Of a stretch of 28,297 bases of DNA, positions 1 through 7,671 are shown in pieces (the stretch's first letter is position 1; each line of letters starts with the position of its first letter). Location: the NCBI GenBank assembly GCA_964636985.1, contig CAZWSX010000051.1, positions 1 through 28,297 of the forward strand, given 5' to 3'. The DNA comes from CAZWSX01 sp964636985 (lineage in GTDB: Bacteria; Planctomycetota; Planctomycetia; Pirellulales; Pirellulaceae). Below the pieces are notes generated by a model. It made no database searches. It was not told where the DNA came from and saw only the letters and a program-made list of their open reading frames with translations. A program made the position numbers and the translations under genes.

Positions 1-7
1 TCCCTCT

Positions 8-262
8 TTACTTATTTACACCGGTAAACTGTCTCACGCGCGGGGTCCACCTCTCTTTGAACTCAAACACTTCTTCCAGCGGCAGCTTAAAGACCTTGGC
101 GATTCGAAACGCCAACTCCAGCGACGGATAATAGCTCCCCTTTTCCAAAGCAATCACCGTTTGCCGGGTGATCCCGACGCGGTCGGCCAGGTCTTGTTGT
201 GTCATTTCTTTCGCCGCGAATCGCAGTTCGCGGATGCGGTTCTCGATCAGCACCTTAGGCAT
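8..262 (-). CDS. Short XRE-family HTH transcriptional regulator
   Basis: An 84-residue DNA-binding protein that is almost entirely one helix-turn-helix domain. The run 'MTQQDLADRVGITRQTVIAL' (about residues 20-39) is a textbook XRE helix 2-turn-helix 3. It is followed by 'EKGSYYPSLELAFRIAKVF' and 'PLEEVFEF', the ending seen in small regulators of the type often paired with a membrane protein. I chose the ATG at 262 because the domain begins immediately after it; a longer in-frame start at 328 would only add unrelated residues read from the upstream gene. It overlaps the 3' end of the membrane-protein gene by 8 nt, so the two are probably translationally coupled. The likely role, by analogy, is autoregulation of the pair, possibly through the direct repeats at 808-840. 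The fold is certain; the target is inferred. Confidence 0.9.
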   Translation of the reverse strand: MPKVLIENRIRELRFAAKEMTQQDLADRVGITRQTVIALEKGSYYPSLELAFRIAKVFKLPLEEVFEFKERWTPRVRQFTGVNK

Positions 263-776
263 GGACCGGGCCCCATCCTTGGGAAATGCGCCGATAGCCG
301 AACACGATCCCGGCATAGTAAGACGCATGGGCGATCACAAAACCGGCAAAGAGCAGGTGGACGCCCACCATCGCCTGCATCACGGGCATGGCGAAGTTCG
401 CCGCCGTGACATCGATCTCTTGAGCCTTAGCTTGCATGACTTGGACCACCCCCGACGCCGGAACGGCGAACATCGCCACGCAGCACCAGGTCATGACCGC
501 CGTCGCCAGTACGATGCCGGAAAACTTGGAAGCCTTAAGTTCGATCAATCGATCGAGTTCATCCAGCGGCGGCGTGTCGCCGGTTTCGCGAATCGATTTC
601 GTCGCCAAGGCGTTGACGATATGGAAGCCGACGAGCAGCACCACCTGGACGATCGTCGCAACAATGATCAGCCCCACGTACGCCATGGGATGCAGCAACA
701 CGAGCGCAAAGTAGGGAATGAAGATGCCGACCGTGGTGACAAGACAAGCCCAGGCGCTCTTCTCGTGGAAACTCAT
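255..776 (-). CDS. Four-helix membrane protein paired with the XRE regulator (DUF2178-like)
   Basis: A 173-residue integral membrane protein with four likely transmembrane segments, at about residues 6-27, 30-53, 80-101 and 125-155. Between helices 2 and 3 lies a polar loop with 'PPLDELDRLIELKAS'. This resembles the D-E-x-D-x-x-I-E-L-K-A signature I associate with DUF2178-type proteins that are co-encoded with short XRE regulators. The family name is from memory of the motif and not from a search. The ATG at 776 is chosen because it has a good SD (CGGAG about 8 nt upstream) and starts just before helix 1; a longer reading to 977 has no membrane or domain logic. It is the first gene of a two-gene operon with the XRE gene. 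Function is unknown: it could be a sensor or partner that controls the regulator, or simply its target. Confidence 0.8.
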   Translation of the reverse strand: MSFHEKSAWACLVTTVGIFIPYFALVLLHPMAYVGLIIVATIVQVVLLVGFHIVNALATKSIRETGDTPPLDELDRLIELKASKFSGIVLATAVMTWCCVAMFAVPASGVVQVMQAKAQEIDVTAANFAMPVMQAMVGVHLLFAGFVIAHASYYAGIVFGYRRISQGWGPVHA

Positions 777-807
777 GGCAAATACTCCGAAAAGGTCTCC
801 GATCCAG

Positions 808-840
808 ATGTAATGTATACACGACACAATGTAATGTATA
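808..840 (-). promoter_or_regulatory. Two 12-bp direct repeats upstream of the membrane protein/XRE operon
   Basis: The sequence ATGTAATGTATA occurs perfectly at 808-819 and again at 829-840, 21 bp apart, which is two helical turns. On the minus strand (the coding direction of the operon) each copy reads TATACATTACAT, which also contains a -10-like TATACAT. The repeats lie 32-64 bp before the ATG at 776. The arrangement suits an operator for the XRE protein encoded in the same operon, placing two dimers on one face of the helix. The repeats are seen directly; the operator role is inference. Confidence 0.45.
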
Positions 841-909
841 GATGACATTCGAATGGACGCGAGATTTCTTGAAACATCGGAGAAATTTCGCGAAGAATTT
901 TCAAAGCAG

Positions 910-1710
910 CTAACTAGAAGCCACTTCTCTCGCCCGCTGGCAGATTGCCTCGACGAGTTCCGCCACCGGCCCCACATGCGCCGCGACGACCCAGTTCTTG
1001 CGCGGAGAAAGCGACCGAGCGTCGATCACAGCGCGGCGGATCGAAGCAAGTACGTCTCCTTGAAACAGCAAATGGGGCCACACGACGACGGCGTCGGCGT
1101 CCGACTTGGCTACGGCGACCAGGACGTCGGTCATGGTCGGCGTCGCAACAGCGACAAACCCGATACTGAGGCGGTCGATTTGCAGGCTCTTGGCGACTTG
1201 CCCGACGTAGTCGCGCATTTGTTCGGTGCTCTGTTCGTCACTGCTTCCGCGGCCGATCGCGACGAGGGCTGTCCGCTGGGGGGTGGTCCCGCCCGACGAC
1301 ACCGCCGAGCGAACGCGCTTGCGCGATACGCCCAGCAGGCTGGGATGAAGGCCCAGCGCGGGCGCTTGCCCCATGATCTTGAGGCCACAAGCGGCGGCTG
1401 CCGCGGCAGTTTCGTCCGGAACATCGTTCTTAGCGTGGCCGGCCGAGAACAACAAAAGGGGGACGACGACGACTTCCTCGCAGCCGCGATCGCGAAGTTT
1501 AGCCATTCCGCCTGGAATGCTGGGCTCGGCCAGCTCCAAGAAGCAGGCTTCAACCGGCACCGTCGCCTGGTTGGCCACGGCAATCGCGGTCGAGAGGAAC
1601 TCTCGCCGCCCCTGGGCATCGCGGGTTCCATGACCGACCAGCAGCCAGCCCCGTTTCGAAGAAACCGGAAGCGATACGTCGGCGTGGCCGTTGATGAGTT
1701 CGCCGGACAT
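910..1710 (-). CDS. cbiX: Sirohydrochlorin chelatase, CbiX family (two-domain)
   Basis: This enzyme inserts a metal (cobalt or iron) into sirohydrochlorin, a step towards cobalamin or siroheme. From the ATG at 1710 it is 266 residues, with two tandem chelatase-fold halves. The N-terminal half has 'LLVGHGTRD' (His27) and 'LLLFSAGHAKNDVP' (His92), the two metal-binding/catalytic histidine motifs of CbiX. The second half has 'GRGSSDEQS' and 'PHLLFQGD', typical of long CbiX proteins. Which metal is used cannot be told from sequence. An in-frame GTG at 1833 would add 41 residues made up of poorly conserved sequence and a five-residue tandem repeat. I prefer 1710, which has a GGTGA-like SD and sits closer to the conserved domain, but the start is uncertain. 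No other cobalamin or siroheme gene is in the window. It is transcribed divergently from the sigma-54 activator at 1992. Confidence 0.85.
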   Translation of the reverse strand: MSGELINGHADVSLPVSSKRGWLLVGHGTRDAQGRREFLSTAIAVANQATVPVEACFLELAEPSIPGGMAKLRDRGCEEVVVVPLLLFSAGHAKNDVPDETAAAAAACGLKIMGQAPALGLHPSLLGVSRKRVRSAVSSGGTTPQRTALVAIGRGSSDEQSTEQMRDYVGQVAKSLQIDRLSIGFVAVATPTMTDVLVAVAKSDADAVVVWPHLLFQGDVLASIRRAVIDARSLSPRKNWVVAAHVGPVAELVEAICQRAREVASS

Positions 1711-1753
1711 AAGTTCACCGAAGATGGGTTCAGCGGAAATGAGTTCAGCCGAC
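1694..1753. repeat. Four tandem 15-bp repeats at the cbiX 5' end
   Basis: Four imperfect 15-bp units sit head to tail at 1694-1708, 1709-1723, 1724-1738 and 1739-1753, each close to ATGAGTTCAGCCGAC. Read in the cbiX frame they give SAELI-SAEPI-FGELM-SGELI, so the unit length preserves the frame. They straddle the preferred cbiX start at 1710. They are either an expanding in-frame N-terminal extension or repeats in the 5' leader; on the minus strand each unit carries a GCTGAA/GGTGAA-like core. Confidence 0.8.
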
Positions 1754-1882
1754 AGGGGAGACTTGGGGAGAGGCGTTGAGTAAAAGGGAACCAGATGGAA
1801 GGATTGTGCGTAGCAACCTAGGCAATTTGGCACCTGCGCTTACGATGGACCACCGTCTAGCGCACCGAGCACTCAACTTTCG

Positions 1883-1911
1883 CGGACAACCACCGGGCAC
1901 CGCGATATATT
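1883..1911 (+). promoter_or_regulatory. Possible sigma-70-type promoter for the activator operon
   Basis: A -10-like TATATT (1906-1911) is preceded at 17-bp spacing by CGGACA (1883-1888), which matches the last four bases of TTGACA. It lies about 80 bp before the GTG start at 1992, in the divergent gap between cbiX and the activator gene. No good -24/-12 (sigma-54) element was found here. This is a weak pattern match only. Confidence 0.25.
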
Positions 1912-1991
1912 GATGTTAACTGCTCCCGCACCTTTTGGGGGCGGACGCCCAAACCAGCAAAAACAGCATTCCCCGACTCCAAGGGACGTCC

Positions 1992-3851
1992 GTGTATTCC
2001 TACCTGACGATGTTGAAGGGACCCCGTGCCGGCAAACACCACGTGCTCGGCGCGGACAGCGCGAACCTGATTGGCCGCGGCCTCGATTGCCAATTGGTCC
2101 TCTCCGATCCCCTTTGCTCGCGCGTGCATGCCAGTATCGAGCGGCTAAACGGCGAGTGGTGGATCAAAGACCGGCAGAGCCGAAATGGCACCTACGTCAA
2201 CAACCAGAAGACCGAAGACGCACAGTTAGTCGAAGGGACGCAGGTTCGCATCGGTTCGGTCATCTTCGAGTTTCGCCAGTCCAAGGAACGTCCGTCCGAT
2301 ACCGGCCCGGCGAACCACGCGCAAACGATGATTTACGATCAATCGGTCCCCTCGTCGGGCGCCACACCTGGCGCCTCGCCGATCGCGGGATTGGCGATCA
2401 ACGATGTCGCTAACTTTGTGCCGCTGTACATGTTGTCGGCCAAGCTGCTCGAGTGCAACACGCCTGACGAAGTGATTCGCTCGGGCGTCGAGCTGCTCCG
2501 CGACCGTACGCACGCGACCGTAGTCGGCTTTCTTTGGGTTAGCGACGATGGGCAACTCAAACCCAAACTGGTGATTCCGGACGAAGAGTCGGGCAAGGTG
2601 ACGCTGAGCGACGAACTCACCGAGCGAGTTTGTCGAATGGGCAAAGCGGTCCGCATCGACAACCAACGATTTGGCGATTCCGATCGCGATCGCTCGTTCG
2701 CCGATGCGATCTGCGTCCCACTCATTTACGAGCGGCAAACGCTCGGGGCCATTCACGTCTATCTGGAGCGGGGCCGCTTCAGCCAGGACGATTTTGAGCT
2801 GGCGATCAATTTCGCTCGCATCATGGTGGTCGCGCTCGCAAAAGCGCGGCGTGTGGTCTTGCTCGAATTGGAGCATCGGCGGCTGCTCGACAAAACGGCG
2901 GCATTTGGAGATCTGCTTGGTGATAGCAAGCCGATGCAGGAACTCAAGTCGCGGATCGCGCGCGTGGCTCGCGCGACGGGATGCGTTTTGATCCGCGGCG
3001 AGAGCGGCGCCGGAAAGGAATTAGTGGCCCGCGCCATCCACAAAGCGAGCCAGCGAGCGGATCGCCCCCTGCTGTGTGTCAATTGTGCGGCTTTGCCACG
3101 CGACCTGATGGAGAGCCAGCTTTTCGGCCACAAAAAAGGGGCGTTCACCGGTGCGGAAAACGACCATCAAGGTTGGTTTCAGCAGGCGCACACGGGAACG
3201 CTCTTCCTCGACGAAGTCGGCGAAATGACGCTCGACGGCCAGGCAAAGCTGCTACGCATCCTAGAAGGGCATCCATTCCTGCCGCTCGGTTCGACGAAAG
3301 AAGTGTCGGTGGATGTCCGCGTCATTGCCGCGACGAATCGCGATCTGCGCGAGTTCGTACAAGCGGGCAAATTCCGCGAGGACCTGTACTACCGGATGAG
3401 CGTCTTCGAACTCTTCCTGCCGCCGCTGCGCGATCGGGGAAGCGACATCTCCACACTAATCGACCACTTCCTGATCCATTTCTGCCAACAGCACGGCCGC
3501 TTGGGGTTAAGAATCTCCGATGCGGCGCGGACGCGGTTGCTGTCCTACCAGTGGCCGGGCAATGTCCGGCAATTGCGCAACGTGATTGATAGCGCGGTCG
3601 TGATGGCCGATGGCGACGAAATCGAACTTGACGACCTGGCCATTCGCGATGTTTCGCCGCTGTTGGGCAATGGCGACGCGCGCGGAAGCGAATCGCTCGA
3701 GTCGCTGGAACTTGCCTTCTGGGAAAAGAAGCTCATGAAGATGGCGCTCCAGCGAACCAACGGCAATGTGCCCGAAGCGGCCAAACTGCTGGGCATCGGC
3801 CGGGCGACTCTCTATCGGCGCATGGAAGAATTTGGGCTTAGCAAGTCGTGA
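1992..3851 (+). CDS. FHA-GAF-AAA+ sigma-54-dependent transcriptional activator
   Basis: A 619-residue bacterial enhancer-binding protein that should activate sigma-54 RNA polymerase. An N-terminal FHA domain (about 8-100) shows GR at 28-29, 'SRVH' at 43-46 and 'NGT' at 65-67, the phosphothreonine-binding signature. A GAF-like sensor region follows (about 145-290). The AAA+ core has Walker A 'GESGAGKE' (336-343), the sigma-54-contacting loop 'GAFTGA' (383-388) and Walker B 'GTLFLDEVGE' (402-411). The C-terminus is a Fis-type HTH ending 'GIGRATLYRRMEEFGLSKS'. All key motifs are intact. The FHA domain replaces the usual response-regulator receiver, so input is probably Ser/Thr phosphorylation plus a GAF ligand. 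I chose the GTG at 1992 because AAGGGA lies 5 nt upstream; an in-frame TTG at 1935 has no SD. The stop overlaps the next start as GTGA, so the hydrolase is co-translated. Confidence 0.93.
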   Translation: MYSYLTMLKGPRAGKHHVLGADSANLIGRGLDCQLVLSDPLCSRVHASIERLNGEWWIKDRQSRNGTYVNNQKTEDAQLVEGTQVRIGSVIFEFRQSKERPSDTGPANHAQTMIYDQSVPSSGATPGASPIAGLAINDVANFVPLYMLSAKLLECNTPDEVIRSGVELLRDRTHATVVGFLWVSDDGQLKPKLVIPDEESGKVTLSDELTERVCRMGKAVRIDNQRFGDSDRDRSFADAICVPLIYERQTLGAIHVYLERGRFSQDDFELAINFARIMVVALAKARRVVLLELEHRRLLDKTAAFGDLLGDSKPMQELKSRIARVARATGCVLIRGESGAGKELVARAIHKASQRADRPLLCVNCAALPRDLMESQLFGHKKGAFTGAENDHQGWFQQAHTGTLFLDEVGEMTLDGQAKLLRILEGHPFLPLGSTKEVSVDVRVIAATNRDLREFVQAGKFREDLYYRMSVFELFLPPLRDRGSDISTLIDHFLIHFCQQHGRLGLRISDAARTRLLSYQWPGNVRQLRNVIDSAVVMADGDEIELDDLAIRDVSPLLGNGDARGSESLESLELAFWEKKLMKMALQRTNGNVPEAAKLLGIGRATLYRRMEEFGLSKS

Positions 3852-4969
3852 GTTTGAACGTCGATTTGCCAGCGTTCGAATTCCCAGCGTTTCAGCGTCA
3901 TCCGCTGATTCGTTCGCCTCACGCGCAAACGATCCTCGGTGTTTATTGGCCAAGCGGCCACTTTCCATACGTCGCGCGCACGCATACCTTGCAACTCGGC
4001 GACGGCGATCGGCTCGTCCTGCACGACGATTGCCCCGGCGGCACAACAACGCCGGACGCCCCACTCCGCGGGTACGCGTCGCTCCAGCGGCAACTGCTGG
4101 CCGATTCCAAGGAGTTGCAGGCCACTGCACAAAAGGCGGGCTGGCAACCCGGCGACCCGGTCGTTCTGCTTCTGCATGGCTTGGGTGGTTCGCATCGGTC
4201 GACCTATTGCGTCCGAACAACCAGGTATCTGAACGAAATCGGCGTCCGCGTCTTTCGACTAGATCATCGGGGCTGTGGCGCTGGCTACGCGCTGGCACTT
4301 CAGCCAGGCCATGCTGGGCGAAGCGCCGATGTCGCGGCGGCCATTCACGGCATTCGCAAAATGTGCCCTGGTTCGCCCATCGTTGTGGTGGGCTACTCGC
4401 TGAGCGGCAACATGCTGCTCAAGATGGCGGGGGAAATGGGGGACGATTTTCCAGCCGACCTCGATAGCATCGTGGCCGTCGCGCCGCCCATCGATTTGCA
4501 GCGATGTTGCGAAACGCTCGCGCGCGGGTGGGGCAGAATCTACGATCGATCGTTCGTCCGCGGGCTCACGAAACAACTTGTTAGTCGGCATCGCACGATC
4601 CCGCGCGCGTATTCGCCTTTGGAGCCGCCTGCCAAAACTTTGATTGATTTCGACGACCGCTACACGGCCCGCGTAAGCGGATTCGAAAACGGCGCCGACT
4701 ACTACGCTCGCAGTAGTGCCATGCACTTTGTGAACGGCATTCGTCTGCCGGCCTGGGTGATTTCCGCATCGGATGACCCGCTCATTCCGACGAGCGTGGT
4801 CGAAAAGGCGTCGTGGCCGGATCACGTCCGCGTGACCATCACCAACGGGGGCGGTCATCTTGGGTTCATCGGCCGCGGCGGTATCGACCCGACCCGGAGA
4901 TGGCTCGATTGGCGGGTGGTCGACTGGGTCCGTGCGCGTTTCTCTAAGCGAATTTCTAAAGCAACGTGA
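3848..4969 (+). CDS. Alpha/beta hydrolase, YheT/ABHD family
   Basis: A 373-residue serine hydrolase, probably a cytoplasmic esterase or lipase-like enzyme; the substrate is unknown. The N-terminal 'HPLIRSPHAQTIL' is the characteristic opening of YheT-type proteins. The oxyanion region is 'VVLLLHGLGGSHRS'. The predicted triad is Ser184 in 'VVGYSLSGN', Asp309 or Asp310 in 'SASDDPLIP', and His337 in 'GGGHLGF'. The nucleophile elbow reads G-Y-S-L-S-G, so the position that is usually Gly in G-x-S-x-G is Ser, followed by Gly. The GTG start shares GTGA with the activator stop (4-nt overlap), and this start aligns with the family's N-terminus. The stop again forms GTGA, but the next gene most likely starts further on at 5095. 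Co-translation with the activator suggests a shared process, perhaps lipid or storage-compound turnover; that is inference. Confidence 0.9.
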   Translation: MSLNVDLPAFEFPAFQRHPLIRSPHAQTILGVYWPSGHFPYVARTHTLQLGDGDRLVLHDDCPGGTTTPDAPLRGYASLQRQLLADSKELQATAQKAGWQPGDPVVLLLHGLGGSHRSTYCVRTTRYLNEIGVRVFRLDHRGCGAGYALALQPGHAGRSADVAAAIHGIRKMCPGSPIVVVGYSLSGNMLLKMAGEMGDDFPADLDSIVAVAPPIDLQRCCETLARGWGRIYDRSFVRGLTKQLVSRHRTIPRAYSPLEPPAKTLIDFDDRYTARVSGFENGADYYARSSAMHFVNGIRLPAWVISASDDPLIPTSVVEKASWPDHVRVTITNGGGHLGFIGRGGIDPTRRWLDWRVVDWVRARFSKRISKAT

Positions 4970-5094
4970 CGGACGGGGATCTCGACGGAACCGGAATTGG
5001 GCGGCGTACCGTTGATTCCTCTTCCTCGGGTCGCCATGCTATCGCTTGGGTCCGTCACTTGGGCACGGATTTGCTTGGGCATAAGGTCATTGAC

Positions 5095-7665
5095 ATGCCT
5101 TCTACGATTAACGGTATCGGTACCTCGTACGTCGGGAAAAGCAACCTCACCCAGCGCGAGGGACAATGTCACAGTTGCAACAGGCACGCGTTTCTGATTT
5201 CCTACGATACGCGGTTGTGCTTTGTTGTCTTCTTCATTCCCGTCATTCCGCTGGGCCGCAAGCGGATTGTCGACCAGTGCTCGATCTGCACGCGGCACTA
5301 CTCGATGGGCGCGGATCAGTACCAGAAGGTGTCGACGGAGTCGATCGACGAGGGGATGAAGCAGTTCAAGAACGATCCCTCGGCCGAAACCGCCCTCGGC
5401 GTGCATGGCCGTTTGATCGCGTTTCAAAAGTTTGAGGAGGCCAAAGAGTTCCGCGAGAAGGCCCTGCAATTCTTCGGCACCGATGCGGAATTCATGACCG
5501 AGATGGCAGCCCAGCTCGACGAAATGAACCGCAACGAGGAATTGATTCCGCTGCTTGATCGCATTCTAGTGGCGGACCCGGACAACAAGATGATCCGCGC
5601 GCGGCAAGCGGTTCTTCTCAGCCAGCGAGGTGAGATCGATCGCGCTCGTCCGTTACTCGACTACTTGGAGAAGCCGGGCGCGTTTGTCGACTCCTCCCCT
5701 GCTCCGTTGGTTCACCTGGCGGAAATGTTCTCCAAACAGGGACGGCACGACGAAGCCTTGAAGATGCTCGAACACATGCTCCGCGAGCTACCCAGCCTGG
5801 GCAAGGAGCCCGCCTTTCGCCGGATGGTGCTGGGCATCGAAAAGAAAGCCGGACGCACCAGCAGCCTCGTACCGTCGCCAAAGAACTCACTGTTTGGTTG
5901 GCTGAATCCCTTGAACGACGATATTGATCCCGCGCGGCGCAAAGCGGGCTGGATCGCTGCCGGAGTCGTGGCCTTGCTGGCACTTCTCGTGGGAGTCAAC
6001 TACTTCATTTCACAGCATCGCCAGCTCCACATTGTCAACGGATTCAAAAAGGATCTGAATGTTTCGATTGATGGCGCGCCGGCAGTCCTGGTGCCGCCGG
6101 GCCGCGCCGACGTTCCGGTCCGGGAAGGAAAGCACAAAGCCAAGGTTACCGGAGTCATTGACGAGGACTTCGATTTTGAAGTGAAGGCGGGTTACTTCGA
6201 GCGGTTCTTCCGCAAGCCGGCCTGGGTGCTGGTGCCAGGCAAGGGAGCGGTTCTTCGAAAGTTGAACATCGTCTACTCGCAGAAGGGGGACCCGGGTTCG
6301 GCCGAACCACTCTTCGGCGAGCGCTTGCACTACGTTCCTCATTGCGATTATCCGTTTGTCGACACTCCCGCGACCCTCCCGGTGTCGGAGAACGGCAGCG
6401 TGACGAAAGTCGCTTTGGAAACCGTTCCTGGTCTATCCGTCGAGCAGGTCGCGGCCTTCATCTCGGCAAAGGATCCCGACGCCTCGATGAGCTATCTGGA
6501 AAAGCATCTGGCGGACGATCCATCGAATGAGTCTCTTGGCTACAGCTACGCTTACTTCGGCTCCCAGTTGAAGCAAGAGAAGCGTGTCGCGAGGTTCCTG
6601 CAGGACGGTCTCGACAAGCGGCCGATTAACGTCGGGTGGCATCGCATCTGGTCAACGTTGCTAAAGGCTCTGGGGCGGCAAGACGAAGTGCTGGCCTACT
6701 ACGATAAGGCCCTGGCGACCGAGGGACCCAGTGCGCCGCTCTTGTACTTGCATGCGCGGGTCGATACCGATGACAAGCGCAGTGTGGAAAGCATCGCGGC
6801 GGCCAGGCAGCTCGACCCCAACTTTGGTTGGCTTTGGTACATCGATGGGGTGGGGTTTATCTCGAAGGGCGACTTCACGGCCGCCAAGGACCAACTCCAG
6901 CAGGCAATCAAGTTGGGCGTGCCCGAATCAACCATTGGAGACCAGTTTCTCCTGGCGCGACTGGGAATCGGCGAGGGGCCGCAACTCGTGACCGAATTGC
7001 AGAAAGAGCTCCAGCAAGACATGACCAATCCCGAGCACATCGAGTTCCTGACGATAGCTCTAATCGCCAATGGGTCGCCGAACATTGCCCGGGAGGAATT
7101 CGACAAGTGGGCTCAGCAGACCCGCGTGCGCACAGCGCTATCCAACCAGTACCTTAACCGCATGCGAGAGCGGTTGATGTATCGATTGCGAGACCTGCCT
7201 CAGTTCGAAAACGCGATGAGACAATCGGGTCGTGACGGCGCGGGATACGATCCCTTCCGGAGCGAGTACTTGATGGTGGTAGGCCGCCTCAAAGACGCAG
7301 AGCTTCAAGATCCCAACGACCTGATGGGGCGAGCCGATATGTTTGGTCTCAAGATGGCTCTCGCCTTCCACCTCCAGGGAGACTTGGAGCGTTCCAAAGG
7401 ATGGGCCGAGAAGGTCGCTGACACCTGGTCCACCCAAGCGGGTTACGAACGCAAGGGCGCCGAATTCCTTCGCTCCGCGGAAGCTCCCCCCTATGACGAA
7501 TTCGCTGCGACACGCATCAGCTTCATCGAAAAAGCCCTGCTCGCGGCCCTCATCGCACGGCGATTTCCCAACGAAAGCAAGCCCTTCGCCGATCACGCGC
7601 GCAAGCTGATGCTCTCGCGCAACGTTGGCTCGCTATTGATCGCCAAAGCACTCGATTCGCCGTAG
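5095..7665 (+). CDS. Large zinc-ribbon / TPR membrane protein, function unknown
   Basis: An 856-residue protein. An N-terminal zinc ribbon has C25-x2-C28 and C62-x2-C65 flanking a hydrophobic stretch 'CFVVFFIPVIPLGR', like the small zinc-ribbon membrane domains that end in an 'FIPL/IPLG' motif. A helical TPR-like region follows (about 85-230), then one transmembrane helix (about 286-306, 'WIAAGVVALLALLVGVNYFI'). After that comes a small beta-rich module with 'VSIDGAPAVLVPPGRADVPV' and a long C-terminal TPR-like region (about 440-780) with recurring 'YxKAL/GDFTAAKDQLQQAI' helices. I chose the ATG at 5095 because AAGG lies 8 nt upstream and the conserved domain starts there; a GTG at 4966 would overlap the previous stop but adds 43 unconvincing residues. 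The C-terminal part is probably extracytoplasmic. TPRs suggest a scaffold for a protein complex; no enzyme domain is visible. It is the last gene of the activator operon and converges with the next gene, with 6 bp between stops. Confidence 0.82.
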   Translation: MPSTINGIGTSYVGKSNLTQREGQCHSCNRHAFLISYDTRLCFVVFFIPVIPLGRKRIVDQCSICTRHYSMGADQYQKVSTESIDEGMKQFKNDPSAETALGVHGRLIAFQKFEEAKEFREKALQFFGTDAEFMTEMAAQLDEMNRNEELIPLLDRILVADPDNKMIRARQAVLLSQRGEIDRARPLLDYLEKPGAFVDSSPAPLVHLAEMFSKQGRHDEALKMLEHMLRELPSLGKEPAFRRMVLGIEKKAGRTSSLVPSPKNSLFGWLNPLNDDIDPARRKAGWIAAGVVALLALLVGVNYFISQHRQLHIVNGFKKDLNVSIDGAPAVLVPPGRADVPVREGKHKAKVTGVIDEDFDFEVKAGYFERFFRKPAWVLVPGKGAVLRKLNIVYSQKGDPGSAEPLFGERLHYVPHCDYPFVDTPATLPVSENGSVTKVALETVPGLSVEQVAAFISAKDPDASMSYLEKHLADDPSNESLGYSYAYFGSQLKQEKRVARFLQDGLDKRPINVGWHRIWSTLLKALGRQDEVLAYYDKALATEGPSAPLLYLHARVDTDDKRSVESIAAARQLDPNFGWLWYIDGVGFISKGDFTAAKDQLQQAIKLGVPESTIGDQFLLARLGIGEGPQLVTELQKELQQDMTNPEHIEFLTIALIANGSPNIAREEFDKWAQQTRVRTALSNQYLNRMRERLMYRLRDLPQFENAMRQSGRDGAGYDPFRSEYLMVVGRLKDAELQDPNDLMGRADMFGLKMALAFHLQGDLERSKGWAEKVADTWSTQAGYERKGAEFLRSAEAPPYDEFAATRISFIEKALLAALIARRFPNESKPFADHARKLMLSRNVGSLLIAKALDSP

Positions 7666-7671
7666 TCTTAG

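Noticed and set aside
1828..1843. Possible sigma-54 (-24/-12) promoter (TTGGCACCTGCGCTTA) upstream of the activator gene
   Set aside because: The -24 half is good but there is no GC at the required -12 position.
4966..5094. GTG at 4966 (GTGA overlap) as the start of the zinc-ribbon/TPR protein
   Set aside because: The extra 43 residues are low-complexity and unrelated to the zinc-ribbon domain, while the ATG at 5095 has an SD at good spacing.
7666..7671. 6-bp gap between convergent stops as an overlapping or fused gene
   Set aside because: Both genes end with intact domains and proper stops; it is simply tight convergence without a visible terminator.
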